From Bog-950 sp035299425 (GTDB lineage: Bacteria; Bacteroidota; Bacteroidia; Chitinophagales; LD1): 64,000 nt of DNA. Shown here piece by piece: positions 18,014-26,821 of this stretch. Under the pieces are notes generated by a model. It saw only the letters and a list, made by a program, of their open reading frames with translations. It ran no database searches and was not told the origin of the DNA. Position 1 is the first letter of the stretch, and every line of letters starts with the position of its first letter. The DNA is taken from contig DATGWP010000080.1 in assembly GCA_035299425.1 (NCBI GenBank), forward strand, positions 29,572 to 93,571, given 5' to 3'. Position numbers and translations under genes: made by a program.

Positions 18014-19966
18014 CTACTGCTTAACCGGAAAAGCGATTGTAAATTCGGGTTCAGGTATTTTGGCATAAACCATAGCCCCCCTTAGCTGGCGGGTAAGCTC
18101 GTACACCATGCGCAAGCCCAGGGTAGGAGATTTTTTTACATCGAAACCTTCGGGCATGCCGATACCATTATCGGCGTAATGCAGGGTACACAGACCGGTA
18201 TTATCGCTGCTGATTTGTATTTTTATAAGGCCGCCTGCATGATTTATTTGGGCATACTTAATTGAGTTGGTAACCAACTCGTTTATAATAACCCCCAATG
18301 GGATAGATGTTTCAATATCTAATGTAAGCTGAGGTGGCCTTATGCTACATTGTATTTGCACGGCAGAAGCGTTGAGGGCGCTTTTGAGATGCTGGCAAAG
18401 CTGCTGTATGTAATCCTGCAAAAGGATGGCTGTAAACTCCTGCTGCATGTATAATTTTTGGTGGATAAGGGCAATGCTTTTTATACGGTTGTGGCTATCG
18501 CGCAAGGCCTCCTTAGCAGCCGCATCGGTTACCGTGTTGGCCTGCAGGTTAAGCAGGCTGCTTACAATTTGAAGGTTATTTTTTACCCGATGGTGAATTT
18601 CGCGCATCAGCATATCCTTGTCTTTGGACTGCTGCTCTATTAGGGCATTTTTTTCTGCCAGTTGCCGGTTGGTTTTATCCTTCTCTTTACCGGTTCGGAA
18701 AATGAGAAACACCACAACAGCAAATAATAACGCCAGTAACGCAGCCAATAAAACACCTACGCGCAAATACCGGTTGTTCAGTTTAAGTATCTGAAGTTCC
18801 TGCGTTTTTTGCGTTGTTTGGTATTGTACTTCCAGTTCGCGTTGTAACAGCTCGGCACGGGCCTGCACATTCGCTATACTTTTTTGCTGGTCATCATTAA
18901 ATACCGAATCATTCCAGGCGCTGTACTGCGTAAAATATTCAAGCGACTGTTCATACTTCTTTTTCTTACGGGCAACCTCGCTAAGTATTTTGTATCCCTC
19001 GCGTATAAAAACACGGGCATTGTAAAACTGTGCATCGTGTAGCAGGCGCTTGCCCAGCACTTCGGCTTCGGCAGTTTTATTTTGTTTTAAGTAAAGGTTG
19101 CATAATGCCATTATAGGGTTAAGCACGTTAATGGGCCGTTTCAGACTATCGAACAAAGCTATTGCCTGCAATAACATTTGTTGTGCTTCTGCCGGCTTAT
19201 CCATCTGCGCATATAATTCTCCCACACCGGTTAGTGTCACTGCATATTCGTAGGCCCTTGTGCCGCTGCGGTTAGCAAAGTCAAGGGCTGCACTCATCAT
19301 CACTTCAGCCGAATCTTTCCTGGCTGCCCGCATATATTCGCCGGCCATGTTGGTAGCTATCAGCCCGGCAAAAGCCAGATTATTGATAGCAGTAGCCTGC
19401 TGCATGGCTTGTGCATAATACTTTAAACAAAGCTGAGGCTCGCGCCCGGCAGCGCCATACACGGTGGCAATGTTATTGCAGCATGCGCCGATAGTGCGCT
19501 TATCGCCCGATTGTTCGGCAGCCTTTAATCCATCTAAATAATATTTAAGCGCGTTTTCGTAATCGGCATTGTCCTGGTACATTCCCGCTATCAGGCTTTT
19601 GCAGGCAGCTTCGTAGTACTTATTGTTGGCGCGCTTTGCATAATCCAGACTACGGCTATACTGGTCCATTGCTTCGGGCAGGCGGTTTTGTATGGCCCGT
19701 ATAAGTCCGCGTGTGCGGTACGCCTCTGCCAATAATACAAGCGAATCGCCCGCAGGGGCCAATCTTATCTCCTCACCCGTTAAGCGTAGCGCCTCTGCGG
19801 TATCTGTAAAAGCAAGTTTATAGGCTAATACACCACTGAGCCTTGCCTTTGCACTATCACTTTTTACGCTGATAAGTTGCCCGCGCAACTCTTCTACGGT
19901 TTGCGCATGTGCAGACACAATAGCAAACATAAGTAAGAGCCATGTATATATTTTAGGCAAGGTCAT
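18014..19966 (-). CDS. TPR-containing sensor histidine kinase (HisKA_2 type)
   Basis: A 650-residue kinase. Signal peptide (1-22, ending SAHAQ), then a periplasmic TPR array (about 50-370; e.g. YYEAACKSLIAGMYQDNADYENALKYYL is one repeat region), a transmembrane helix at about 403-423, a short coiled-coil linker, and a HisKA_2 dimerisation domain with HHRVKNNLQ (phospho-His about 458-459). The ATPase domain has NELVTNSIKYA and ADNGIGMP. This kinase class is different from the LytS-type kinases on either side. The response regulator gene lies 93 bp upstream on the same strand, so the two probably form a pair. Confidence 0.9.
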   Translation of the reverse strand: MTLPKIYTWLLLMFAIVSAHAQTVEELRGQLISVKSDSAKARLSGVLAYKLAFTDTAEALRLTGEEIRLAPAGDSLVLLAEAYRTRGLIRAIQNRLPEAMDQYSRSLDYAKRANNKYYEAACKSLIAGMYQDNADYENALKYYLDGLKAAEQSGDKRTIGACCNNIATVYGAAGREPQLCLKYYAQAMQQATAINNLAFAGLIATNMAGEYMRAARKDSAEVMMSAALDFANRSGTRAYEYAVTLTGVGELYAQMDKPAEAQQMLLQAIALFDSLKRPINVLNPIMALCNLYLKQNKTAEAEVLGKRLLHDAQFYNARVFIREGYKILSEVARKKKKYEQSLEYFTQYSAWNDSVFNDDQQKSIANVQARAELLQRELEVQYQTTQKTQELQILKLNNRYLRVGVLLAALLALLFAVVVFLIFRTGKEKDKTNRQLAEKNALIEQQSKDKDMLMREIHHRVKNNLQIVSSLLNLQANTVTDAAAKEALRDSHNRIKSIALIHQKLYMQQEFTAILLQDYIQQLCQHLKSALNASAVQIQCSIRPPQLTLDIETSIPLGVIINELVTNSIKYAQINHAGGLIKIQISSDNTGLCTLHYADNGIGMPEGFDVKKSPTLGLRMVYELTRQLRGAMVYAKIPEPEFTIAFPVKQ

Positions 19967-19986
19967 AGTTATTCAATATGCAACAT

Positions 19987-20030
19987 GCAGCAACTTTAGC
20001 TATGGTTCAACTTTATGGTATGAAAAGCAG
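19987..20030 (-). promoter_or_regulatory. Bipartite upstream motif, copy 2 (before the HisKA_2 kinase)
   Basis: GCAGCAACT (19987-19995) and GGTATGAAAAGCAG (20017-20030) repeat the two blocks found at 17953-18000. This copy lies in the 93-bp gap between the response regulator gene and the kinase gene, ending 21 bp from the kinase start codon. Confidence 0.55.
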
Positions 20031-20059
20031 TATAGGTGGTACAAAATACATTGCGGGCA

Positions 20060-20785
20060 TTATTGCACACGTTTTAACCGTTCGAAAAGCTCATCTTTAA
20101 AATTGCGGCTAAGCGGAATAGAGGCTTTGTTCATCACTACTTCGGTATGCGAAAAGGACTCTATTTTTTTAAGGTTAACGATATAGCTTTTGTGCACCTG
20201 CATAAAATCGTTTACAGGCAGGTTGGCCATAAAATCGCGAAAGCTGGAACGCACAATGTGTTTTGCCTTTTCTGTAACCAGGTACAAATAGTTGTGATCG
20301 CTCTCCAGCCAGAGTATATCGGCTACGTTTACTTTTACAAAATGCGTATCGGTTTTTACAAACAGGCTATCGTTTACTATGCCCACCGGGCCGGTTTGCT
20401 CTACCTTGCTGCCGGTAAATGATGCAAGGGCCACTTCTATACTTGCAAACAGGTCTTGCTGCGAAAAGGGTTTAATTAAATACCCATTGGGCAATGTTGC
20501 CGCTGCTTTGGTCACCGTATCCTTATCGCTATAGGAAGTAATAAAAATAAGAGGCAACTTATACTTGCTGCGAATCAGTTGCGCAAAATCAATTCCCGAT
20601 TTACCGCTGCCTAAATTTATATCGGATAAAACAATATCGGGCTTTTCTGCTTCCATGCGGCTTACCGCCTCTTCATAACTATAGGCCGGGTCCAGCACTT
20701 CGTAGCCAATCTGGGTTAGCATAGCCGCCATATCCATAGCTACCAGCGCTTCATCTTCTACAATCAATATTCTCACTTCGCTCAT
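20060..20785 (-). CDS. LytTR-family response regulator (partner of the HisKA_2 kinase)
   Basis: From the ATG at 20783-20785 the protein is 241 residues (MSEVRILIVEDEA). A longer reading with 25 more residues from 20860 would run through the terminator of the upstream gene and is unlikely. The receiver domain has the acidic pair E10-D11, phospho-acceptor D55 (IVLSDINLGSG), a switch Ser/Thr in FITSYSD and lysine in GYLIKPFSQ. The LytTR DNA-binding domain covers about 140-240 (LWLESDHNYLYLV, FMQVHKSYIVNLKKI). The receiver sequence resembles those paired with HisKA_2/HWE kinases, which fits the kinase downstream. Likely targets are the genes with the bipartite motif, though this is inference. Confidence 0.92.
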   Translation of the reverse strand: MSEVRILIVEDEALVAMDMAAMLTQIGYEVLDPAYSYEEAVSRMEAEKPDIVLSDINLGSGKSGIDFAQLIRSKYKLPLIFITSYSDKDTVTKAAATLPNGYLIKPFSQQDLFASIEVALASFTGSKVEQTGPVGIVNDSLFVKTDTHFVKVNVADILWLESDHNYLYLVTEKAKHIVRSSFRDFMANLPVNDFMQVHKSYIVNLKKIESFSHTEVVMNKASIPLSRNFKDELFERLKRVQ

Positions 20786-20818
20786 GTAGAAGTCAATATA
20801 GAAAAATACCGGCATTAC

Positions 20819-20893
20819 ATAAAAAATCCCCCTCTGCTTTGCGCAAAGGGGGACAAACAAAACTCAATCACCCCTGCCAGGCAGAGGTGATTG
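20819..20893 (-). terminator. Tandem terminator hairpins after the second adhesin gene
   Basis: Two hairpins follow the adhesin stop codon on the minus strand. The first pairs 20886-20893 with 20865-20872 (CAATCACC arms) and is followed by a T-rich stretch. The second pairs 20847-20853 with 20827-20833 (TCCCCCT arms) and is followed by TTTTTT. Confidence 0.85.
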
Positions 20894-20901
20894 TTCTTCT
20901 C

Positions 20902-23900
20902 TTAGTCTTTTACAAAAGATGTCCTGACAACACCGTTTGCAGTTTGAATGCTTAGCATATAGGTGCCCTGCGCCAGGGTGCTTACCTGCAGGCGGTTAAC
21001 AGGTCCGTGTTCAATCAGCACCTTTTCACCCAATACATTGTAAACATCCACCCCCTGTATCATAACATCGCTGCTTATAAACAATACATCGGCAGCAGGG
21101 TTAGGATAAACCTTAACGGATGTACCTGCCAGGTTTTCGATACCTGATATAATAACGTTTACCTCTGCAGAAGTTCCGGTGCATCCATCGGCATTTGTAA
21201 CCTCTACTTTGTAATTGCCGGTTTGTGTAGCGGTATATGATTGCTGCGTAGCTGTGTTTATTATACTGTTATTAAAATACCATTGATAAACTGAGCTGGT
21301 AACACTACTGGTAAGCACCGCGCCGTTTTGCTGAATAACAGGTTCCGGTGTGGCGTTTATCACCACTACAGCTTCGGCAGATGTATCCGCCCCGCAGGTA
21401 CCTGTTACAGCTACCTTGTAAGTGCCGGCATCGGCAAGTACAGTGTTGCCTACGGCATAAGCACTTACTGCTGAGCTGACAATGACCGCGTTATCTTTAA
21501 TCCACTCGTAAACCAGGTTGCTGCCATCGGCGGTAACATCCAGGCTAAAGCCTAAGCCCGAGCAAACGGTAGTTGAAGCAACCGGCTGAGTAGTGATAGA
21601 AGTTGCCTGCCCCAAAGCAAGTTCCAGTGTAACTACGCTATCGCAGCTTTGTACCGAAGTAAGCGTATCATAATAAGTGCCTGCCTGTGTAAGTATGTCG
21701 CCGTTAAAATCGTAGCTATCGCCTGCGCAAATAGTCTGGCTAATGGTAGTAGCCACAGGTGCAAGCACCGTAAGGTTTAGTGTAATTACGCTATCGCAAC
21801 CTACAGCGTTGGCAATAGTACGTGTGTAAACACCTGATGCAGTTATACTGTTGCCATCAAAAGTAAATGACTCGCCATTGCAGATAGTCTGGCTGAATGT
21901 GCTGGCCGATGGCTGTAATACTTCTACAGTATGCGATGCACTTGCCGAGCAGTTAGCGCCCAGCGATGCAGTTACCGTATAAGTACTGGTAGCCGATGGC
22001 GAAACAGTAACTGCGGCATTAGTACCCAGGTTATTGCTCCAGCTATAGGTATTGCCCCCATTGGCAGTAAGCGTTACGCTTTCTCCCGCGCATACAGTTG
22101 TTGAACCGGTAATACTTGCCGTAGGACCACTCTGCACACTAATAGTCTGGCTGGCGGTGGCGGTGCATCCGCTCAAGGTAGCCGTTACCGTGTAAGTAGT
22201 AGCTGCCGATGGCGTAACAGTGATGGCCGCAGTAGTTTCGTTGTTGCTCCAGTTATAGGTAGTGCCACCGGTTGCCGTTAAGGTAGCTGATAGGCCCGCA
22301 CAAATGGCCGTTGGTCCGTTAATAGATGCATTTACAGCTATTACACTAACCGCTTGCGAGGCAGTAGCCGAGCAGTTACCCGCACCGGTTACAGTTACAG
22401 TATAAGTAGTAGTGGCCGATGGGGTGAAAGTGGCGGCTGCATTGTTGCCACCGCTATTGCTCCAGGCGTAAATGCCGTTACCCGTTGCAGTAAGTGTTAC
22501 TGGCTGACCGGCGCACACAGATGAAGCACCACTAATGGAAGCAATTGGCAGAGGATTAACCGTGATAGTAGCAGATGCAGTGGCTGAACAGTTATTAGCG
22601 TTAGAAACAGTAACCGTGTAGGTAGTAGTAGTGGCTGGTGCAACTGCCTGGCTGGATGCAGTGCCCAGGTTATTGCTCCACGCATAGGTGCTTCCGCCAC
22701 TGGCATTAAGCGTTGTAGATACCCCCGCACATACCGTAGCCGAAGCCGGGCTAACTGCTGCGGTAGGATTGCTGTAAGCACTCACTAATTGCGAAGCAGT
22801 GGCGGAGCAAGTACCGTTTGTAACGGTTACGCTATAGGTAGTGTTGGCTGATGGCGAAACAGTAACTGCGGCATTGTTGCCCAAGCCATTGCTCCACGTA
22901 TACGTGCTGCCACCGGTTGCTGTAAGCGTTGTAGAGCCGCCAGGGCACACACCAAAGGCACCCGTAATACCTGCTGTAATTCCGTTGCTTACTGTAACTG
23001 CTACCGTATTGGATGTAACCGTGCCGCAACTGCCTGTAATTACTACGTGGTAGTTGCCCGCATTGGCAGCAGTAGCATTAGCTACACTGTAAGTAGCCGA
23101 TGTAGCTCCATTAATATTCTGGCCGCCTTTGCGCCATTGGTAGGTGGTGTTATTACCTGCACTACCGGTTACTGATAAGCTAAACGGACCATTTACGCAT
23201 ACAGTTTGTGCAACGGGCTGTTGCGTTATAGCCGCTGATGAAATTACTGTAACAGTTGCCGCTGGCGAAGTAATGCTACCGCACGTGCCGGTTGCTGTAA
23301 CTGTATAACTGCCGCTATCGCTTAAGGCAGCCGCAGGTATAGTGAAAGTGCTGTTGGTTGCATTTGCTATAACCACGTTGTTCTTCTTCCATACATAAGT
23401 GATAGTGCCTGCACCCGATGGAACGCAGACTAATTCTATCTGTGTACCGGAGCACACTGTTTGCGATGCCGGGGTTTGGACAAAACTTGTGCTACCCAAT
23501 ACCGAAAGGCTGGCAGCATTAGATGTGGTGCTACCACATGTACCAGTAACCGAAACAGAGTAATTGCCTATATCGCCTGCGGCTGTATTTAAAATAGTTA
23601 ATGTGCTGGTAGTGGTGCCGGCATAGTGGCCGTTATCGTTTATAGCCGTATTGCCCTTGCGCCATTGGTAAGTAAGCAGACCGGTACCGGTGGCAGTTAC
23701 CGCAAATGTAGTGGTTGAATCCTGGCAGGTAGATGTGGCCTGTGGCTGCACCATAATGGCAGTAACAGGATTGACAGTAAGCAGGGCTGCGTTGGATGTT
23801 TGCGGCCCGCAGGTAGAGGTCATTACGCAGGTATAACTACCGCTATCGGCTGCTGTAACCGAAGCAATATTATAAGAAGCGCCGGTGGCGTCGCTGATGT

Positions 23901-26694
23901 TTACGCCGTTTTTCTTCCACTGGTAAGTACCGCTGCCACCTGTAATAGCAATTGAGAAGCCAGCCGGCTGTCCGGGACACACCGTTACATTTTGCGGGTG
24001 CGATGATATAGTAGCGCCGGCAGCAATACCCAAAGTTGCGCTATAAGTTTCGCTGTTGTAGCAGGCATTGCTGATAACACAGGTATAAGTACCGGTATCG
24101 GTAGAGGCTACAGTGTTTATAGTATAAGTTGCGTTGGTAGCACCGTTAATTAATGCGCCATTCTTTTTCCATTGGTAAGTAAGCCCGCTTTCATAACCGG
24201 CAGCTGTAAAGCTGGCCGTAGCGCCTATACACGCAGTAGTGTTAACCGGATTGCGGGTAATAGAAGGTAATTGGGCTACTAATCCGATTTCGGATTCGGT
24301 TAATGCGCGGTTGTAAATGCGTATTTCATCCATAAAACCGTTCAGGGTATTAGCGCCACTTTGGTCAGCACCAAAACGTAATGGCGCCGTGTTGTTTGCA
24401 ATGTTACCGGTAGCGGCAGTGCTTAACACCAAAGCGCCATTGATATATATTTTAACGGTAGCGCCATCGTACGTGCAAACTGCGTGGTACCAAGTGCTGC
24501 TGTTTAGCACTGGAGTAGTATGGTACGCATTACCCAGTATAATTACACGCAGGCGCGATTGATACAAATCCATTAAAAAGTTATTCGAACTGTTTTTATC
24601 TATCAACCGCTGGCTGCCGGCAATCACATTTGATTTAAACCAGCAGGCTATGGTAATTTGATTGGTAAAGGAAGCAATAGCAGGATTGGAACCTATAGTA
24701 AGATAACTGCCGCCGCCTGGAAAACTAAAGGCATCGAAACCATTGCCGTTACGGTCTGGCCCAGAGGTCATACCACCGGTTATACCGGGGTTGCCCATAT
24801 TACTGGCGCTGAAATCTTTATAAAATTCGCCATTGATATTTACGGCGGGGTAATAAGCTACCAACCCGGTGCTGCTTACAGGTGCTGCCGGCATGCGGGT
24901 AAGTAATGCAGGATTTGAAGTAACAGTACCGCAGGTATTTGTTGCAATTAATGTATACGCACCGGTATCGGCTAATGTGGCGTTATTAATTGTGAGTGTG
25001 GTTGTAGTAGCGCCATTTACATCAACACCGTTTTTCTGCCATTGGTAAGTATTATTGCTACCGTTTACAGCAGCTGTAAAGGTTATGTTTTGTGTGCCAC
25101 AAATAGTAGCGCTTACAGGTTGTACGCTAAAACCCGGCTCGCAACCCAGCTTAATTAAAAAGCCATTGTTGTTTACTGTGCTTATAGGCGATAGGGTGCC
25201 GGCTGTAAGATTATTGGCGTGGGTACCGGCCAGATAAACAACATTGCCCGAAATAGCAATACCTCCCGTTGTGGTATTATTGCCCTGGCTGTTAGTATTG
25301 TTTGCCCCCTCGCGGATGTAATAATTATTGGCCCACACTGCAGAGGTGCCAGAGGCATAAGTCAGTTTATATACTAATATACCCGGGTAAGCATCAAGAT
25401 TGCCTAAACTACCGCCAGGATATGAAGGATTATAACTCCATGGAAAGCCACCTGCAGTTGCATGTCCGCCAACAGCTGCCCATATATTGCCATCTGTATC
25501 AAACCCTATGCCCTTGCCCGATAATACACGGCCGGCACCCGAAGTAGTTGATACGGTATTTTGCCATGGACTGGCGAAGGATGCATTAAACCCACCAAAC
25601 TGTATATAGGAAGCATTGCCGCCGTAACCAACCTCAAGCATATACGCCAGTTGTCCGTTTGGTTTTACAGCCAGGCCTTTAAACCGGTTAGTTACACCGG
25701 TGTTGCCAACCGATTGCGTACCCTGGTATACAAGGCTCGCGTTCAGTTTAATAATAATACCATAGCCATATATAGTACTGTTAATTTGCTGCCCGCCACC
25801 ATTGTATTGCAGCGTTGTATATGAGCCCGATACGCTGGTTGCCATAAAAACATTTCCGTTTGCATCGGTACGTATTTCATCTATAAACTCCTGCCCAAAG
25901 CCGGCCTCGGCACCGTAGCGATAAAAATCTACCATGGCACCATTGGTATTGGTTATACGGCCATACCAGGTTTCGTAAAAATTAGTATTGTTTGCCGAGC
26001 CCATATTTACATTGGTGCCCGACCCCGGATTGCGGTAATTAAAGTTTTGTGTAGAGGCGCTGGCCAGGTTATTGGTATTTACACTTGCACCAAAGTATAC
26101 ATAGCCCGTAAAGGCATCGTGGCATATAACCATATTGGCTACATCGCCGGCACCTGAATATCCCATGCTATGTGTAAACTGGGCTACACCACCGCTGTTT
26201 AGTTTTACAATAAAGCCGTTAATGCTACCTATATTGCTGATGGCAGTATTTGTATTACCAATATCAAAGGTTGTAGTAACACCATTGCCTGATGCATCGG
26301 TACCGGCGTAATAAACATTGCCGCTGGCATCTACAGCAATTGCAGTAGGCGTTAAGTAGGCAAAGCTGCCGTAAGTGGGGGTATGCACCCACTGCGGCAC
26401 ACCGGCCGGGTTGAACTTAGCCACAAAGCAGCCCCGCATATTGGTATTGCCCATGGCTGGCAGCACCGTGCTGCCAATGGTTAACGTAGAGTTGTAATGC
26501 CCGCATACGTAAGTGTTGCCCGCCGCATCAGCTACTACATCGGTAAAATTTTCGAGCGAGCCGCCGCTGATGGTATTAGCCCACGTAAAACTTTGCGCGT
26601 AGCCGGAATTAAAAGCAAACAGCGCCAGGCAGAAAAGCAATACGAGGGGCATTGTTGTTTTTCGCCTTGTTTGCTTAAAGAATAAATTTTTCAT
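20902..26694 (-). CDS. Giant T9SS-secreted adhesin with LamG, Ig-like and SprB-like domains
   Basis: From the ATG at 26692-26694 the protein is 1930 residues, with a signal peptide after a basic N-terminus (LFCLALFAFNSGYAQ). Domain order: a beta-propeller-like region of SBBP type (about 35-520), one Ig-like domain, a LamG/concanavalin-like lectin domain (about 600-790; ITIACWFKSN, WYHAVCTYDG, GFMDEIRIYNRAL), six or so Ig-like domains with YQWKKNG and DSGxYxCV motifs, six SprB-like repeats, two QTICxGxSYDFNG modules, another Ig-like domain and a T9SS type A sorting domain (VYPNPAADVLF...FVKD). The C-terminal 500 residues are closely similar to those of the adhesin at 4496-10990. A LytS/LytTR pair is encoded divergently. 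The lectin domain suggests glycan or matrix binding. Confidence 0.88.
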   Translation of the reverse strand: MKNLFFKQTRRKTTMPLVLLFCLALFAFNSGYAQSFTWANTISGGSLENFTDVVADAAGNTYVCGHYNSTLTIGSTVLPAMGNTNMRGCFVAKFNPAGVPQWVHTPTYGSFAYLTPTAIAVDASGNVYYAGTDASGNGVTTTFDIGNTNTAISNIGSINGFIVKLNSGGVAQFTHSMGYSGAGDVANMVICHDAFTGYVYFGASVNTNNLASASTQNFNYRNPGSGTNVNMGSANNTNFYETWYGRITNTNGAMVDFYRYGAEAGFGQEFIDEIRTDANGNVFMATSVSGSYTTLQYNGGGQQINSTIYGYGIIIKLNASLVYQGTQSVGNTGVTNRFKGLAVKPNGQLAYMLEVGYGGNASYIQFGGFNASFASPWQNTVSTTSGAGRVLSGKGIGFDTDGNIWAAVGGHATAGGFPWSYNPSYPGGSLGNLDAYPGILVYKLTYASGTSAVWANNYYIREGANNTNSQGNNTTTGGIAISGNVVYLAGTHANNLTAGTLSPISTVNNNGFLIKLGCEPGFSVQPVSATICGTQNITFTAAVNGSNNTYQWQKNGVDVNGATTTTLTINNATLADTGAYTLIATNTCGTVTSNPALLTRMPAAPVSSTGLVAYYPAVNINGEFYKDFSASNMGNPGITGGMTSGPDRNGNGFDAFSFPGGGSYLTIGSNPAIASFTNQITIACWFKSNVIAGSQRLIDKNSSNNFLMDLYQSRLRVIILGNAYHTTPVLNSSTWYHAVCTYDGATVKIYINGALVLSTAATGNIANNTAPLRFGADQSGANTLNGFMDEIRIYNRALTESEIGLVAQLPSITRNPVNTTACIGATASFTAAGYESGLTYQWKKNGALINGATNATYTINTVASTDTGTYTCVISNACYNSETYSATLGIAAGATISSHPQNVTVCPGQPAGFSIAITGGSGTYQWKKNGVNISDATGASYNIASVTAADSGSYTCVMTSTCGPQTSNAALLTVNPVTAIMVQPQATSTCQDSTTTFAVTATGTGLLTYQWRKGNTAINDNGHYAGTTTSTLTILNTAAGDIGNYSVSVTGTCGSTTSNAASLSVLGSTSFVQTPASQTVCSGTQIELVCVPSGAGTITYVWKKNNVVIANATNSTFTIPAAALSDSGSYTVTATGTCGSITSPAATVTVISSAAITQQPVAQTVCVNGPFSLSVTGSAGNNTTYQWRKGGQNINGATSATYSVANATAANAGNYHVVITGSCGTVTSNTVAVTVSNGITAGITGAFGVCPGGSTTLTATGGSTYTWSNGLGNNAAVTVSPSANTTYSVTVTNGTCSATASQLVSAYSNPTAAVSPASATVCAGVSTTLNASGGSTYAWSNNLGTASSQAVAPATTTTYTVTVSNANNCSATASATITVNPLPIASISGASSVCAGQPVTLTATGNGIYAWSNSGGNNAAATFTPSATTTYTVTVTGAGNCSATASQAVSVIAVNASINGPTAICAGLSATLTATGGTTYNWSNNETTAAITVTPSAATTYTVTATLSGCTATASQTISVQSGPTASITGSTTVCAGESVTLTANGGNTYSWSNNLGTNAAVTVSPSATSTYTVTASLGANCSASASHTVEVLQPSASTFSQTICNGESFTFDGNSITASGVYTRTIANAVGCDSVITLNLTVLAPVATTISQTICAGDSYDFNGDILTQAGTYYDTLTSVQSCDSVVTLELALGQATSITTQPVASTTVCSGLGFSLDVTADGSNLVYEWIKDNAVIVSSAVSAYAVGNTVLADAGTYKVAVTGTCGADTSAEAVVVINATPEPVIQQNGAVLTSSVTSSVYQWYFNNSIINTATQQSYTATQTGNYKVEVTNADGCTGTSAEVNVIISGIENLAGTSVKVYPNPAADVLFISSDVMIQGVDVYNVLGEKVLIEHGPVNRLQVSTLAQGTYMLSIQTANGVVRTSFVKD
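21900..22990 (-). repeat. SprB-like repeat array inside the second adhesin
   Basis: Six modules of about 210-225 bp encode repeats with VCAGxSxTLTAxGG and YxWSN, of the same type as in the first adhesin. The modules are more divergent at DNA level than those at 5650-8990. Confidence 0.75.
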
Positions 26695-26729
26695 AACGAT
26701 TGAATTTTGTTTGAGCGCAAACATCCTTC

Positions 26730-26763
26730 AAGCACGCCCTGTATTCCAGGCAACTTCATAAAC
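26730..26763 (-). promoter_or_regulatory. Conserved upstream box of the adhesins, copy 2
   Basis: On the plus strand: AAGCACGCCC, 13 nt, ACTTCATAAAC. It matches the box at 11028-11061 at 9/10 and 9/11 positions with identical spacing, and ends 36 bp from the adhesin start (38 bp for copy 1). On the minus strand the segment ACCGTTTAT fits the general LytTR half-site pattern. It lies in the divergent intergenic region shared with the LytS/LytTR operon, so it could act on both directions. Confidence 0.6.
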
Positions 26764-26809
26764 GGTAGGTTTGAGTATATGAATGGTAAATAGCTATGTA
26801 GTCATATGC

Positions 26810-26817
26810 TATATTTG
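26810..26817 (+). promoter_or_regulatory. -7 promoter element very close to the kinase start
   Basis: TATATTTG matches the Bacteroidota TAnnTTTG element exactly, but lies only 4 nt before the ATG at 26822. If used, the transcript would be leaderless or nearly so. No good TTTG -33 element is visible at the expected distance. Confidence 0.4.
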
Positions 26818-26821
26818 CCGC

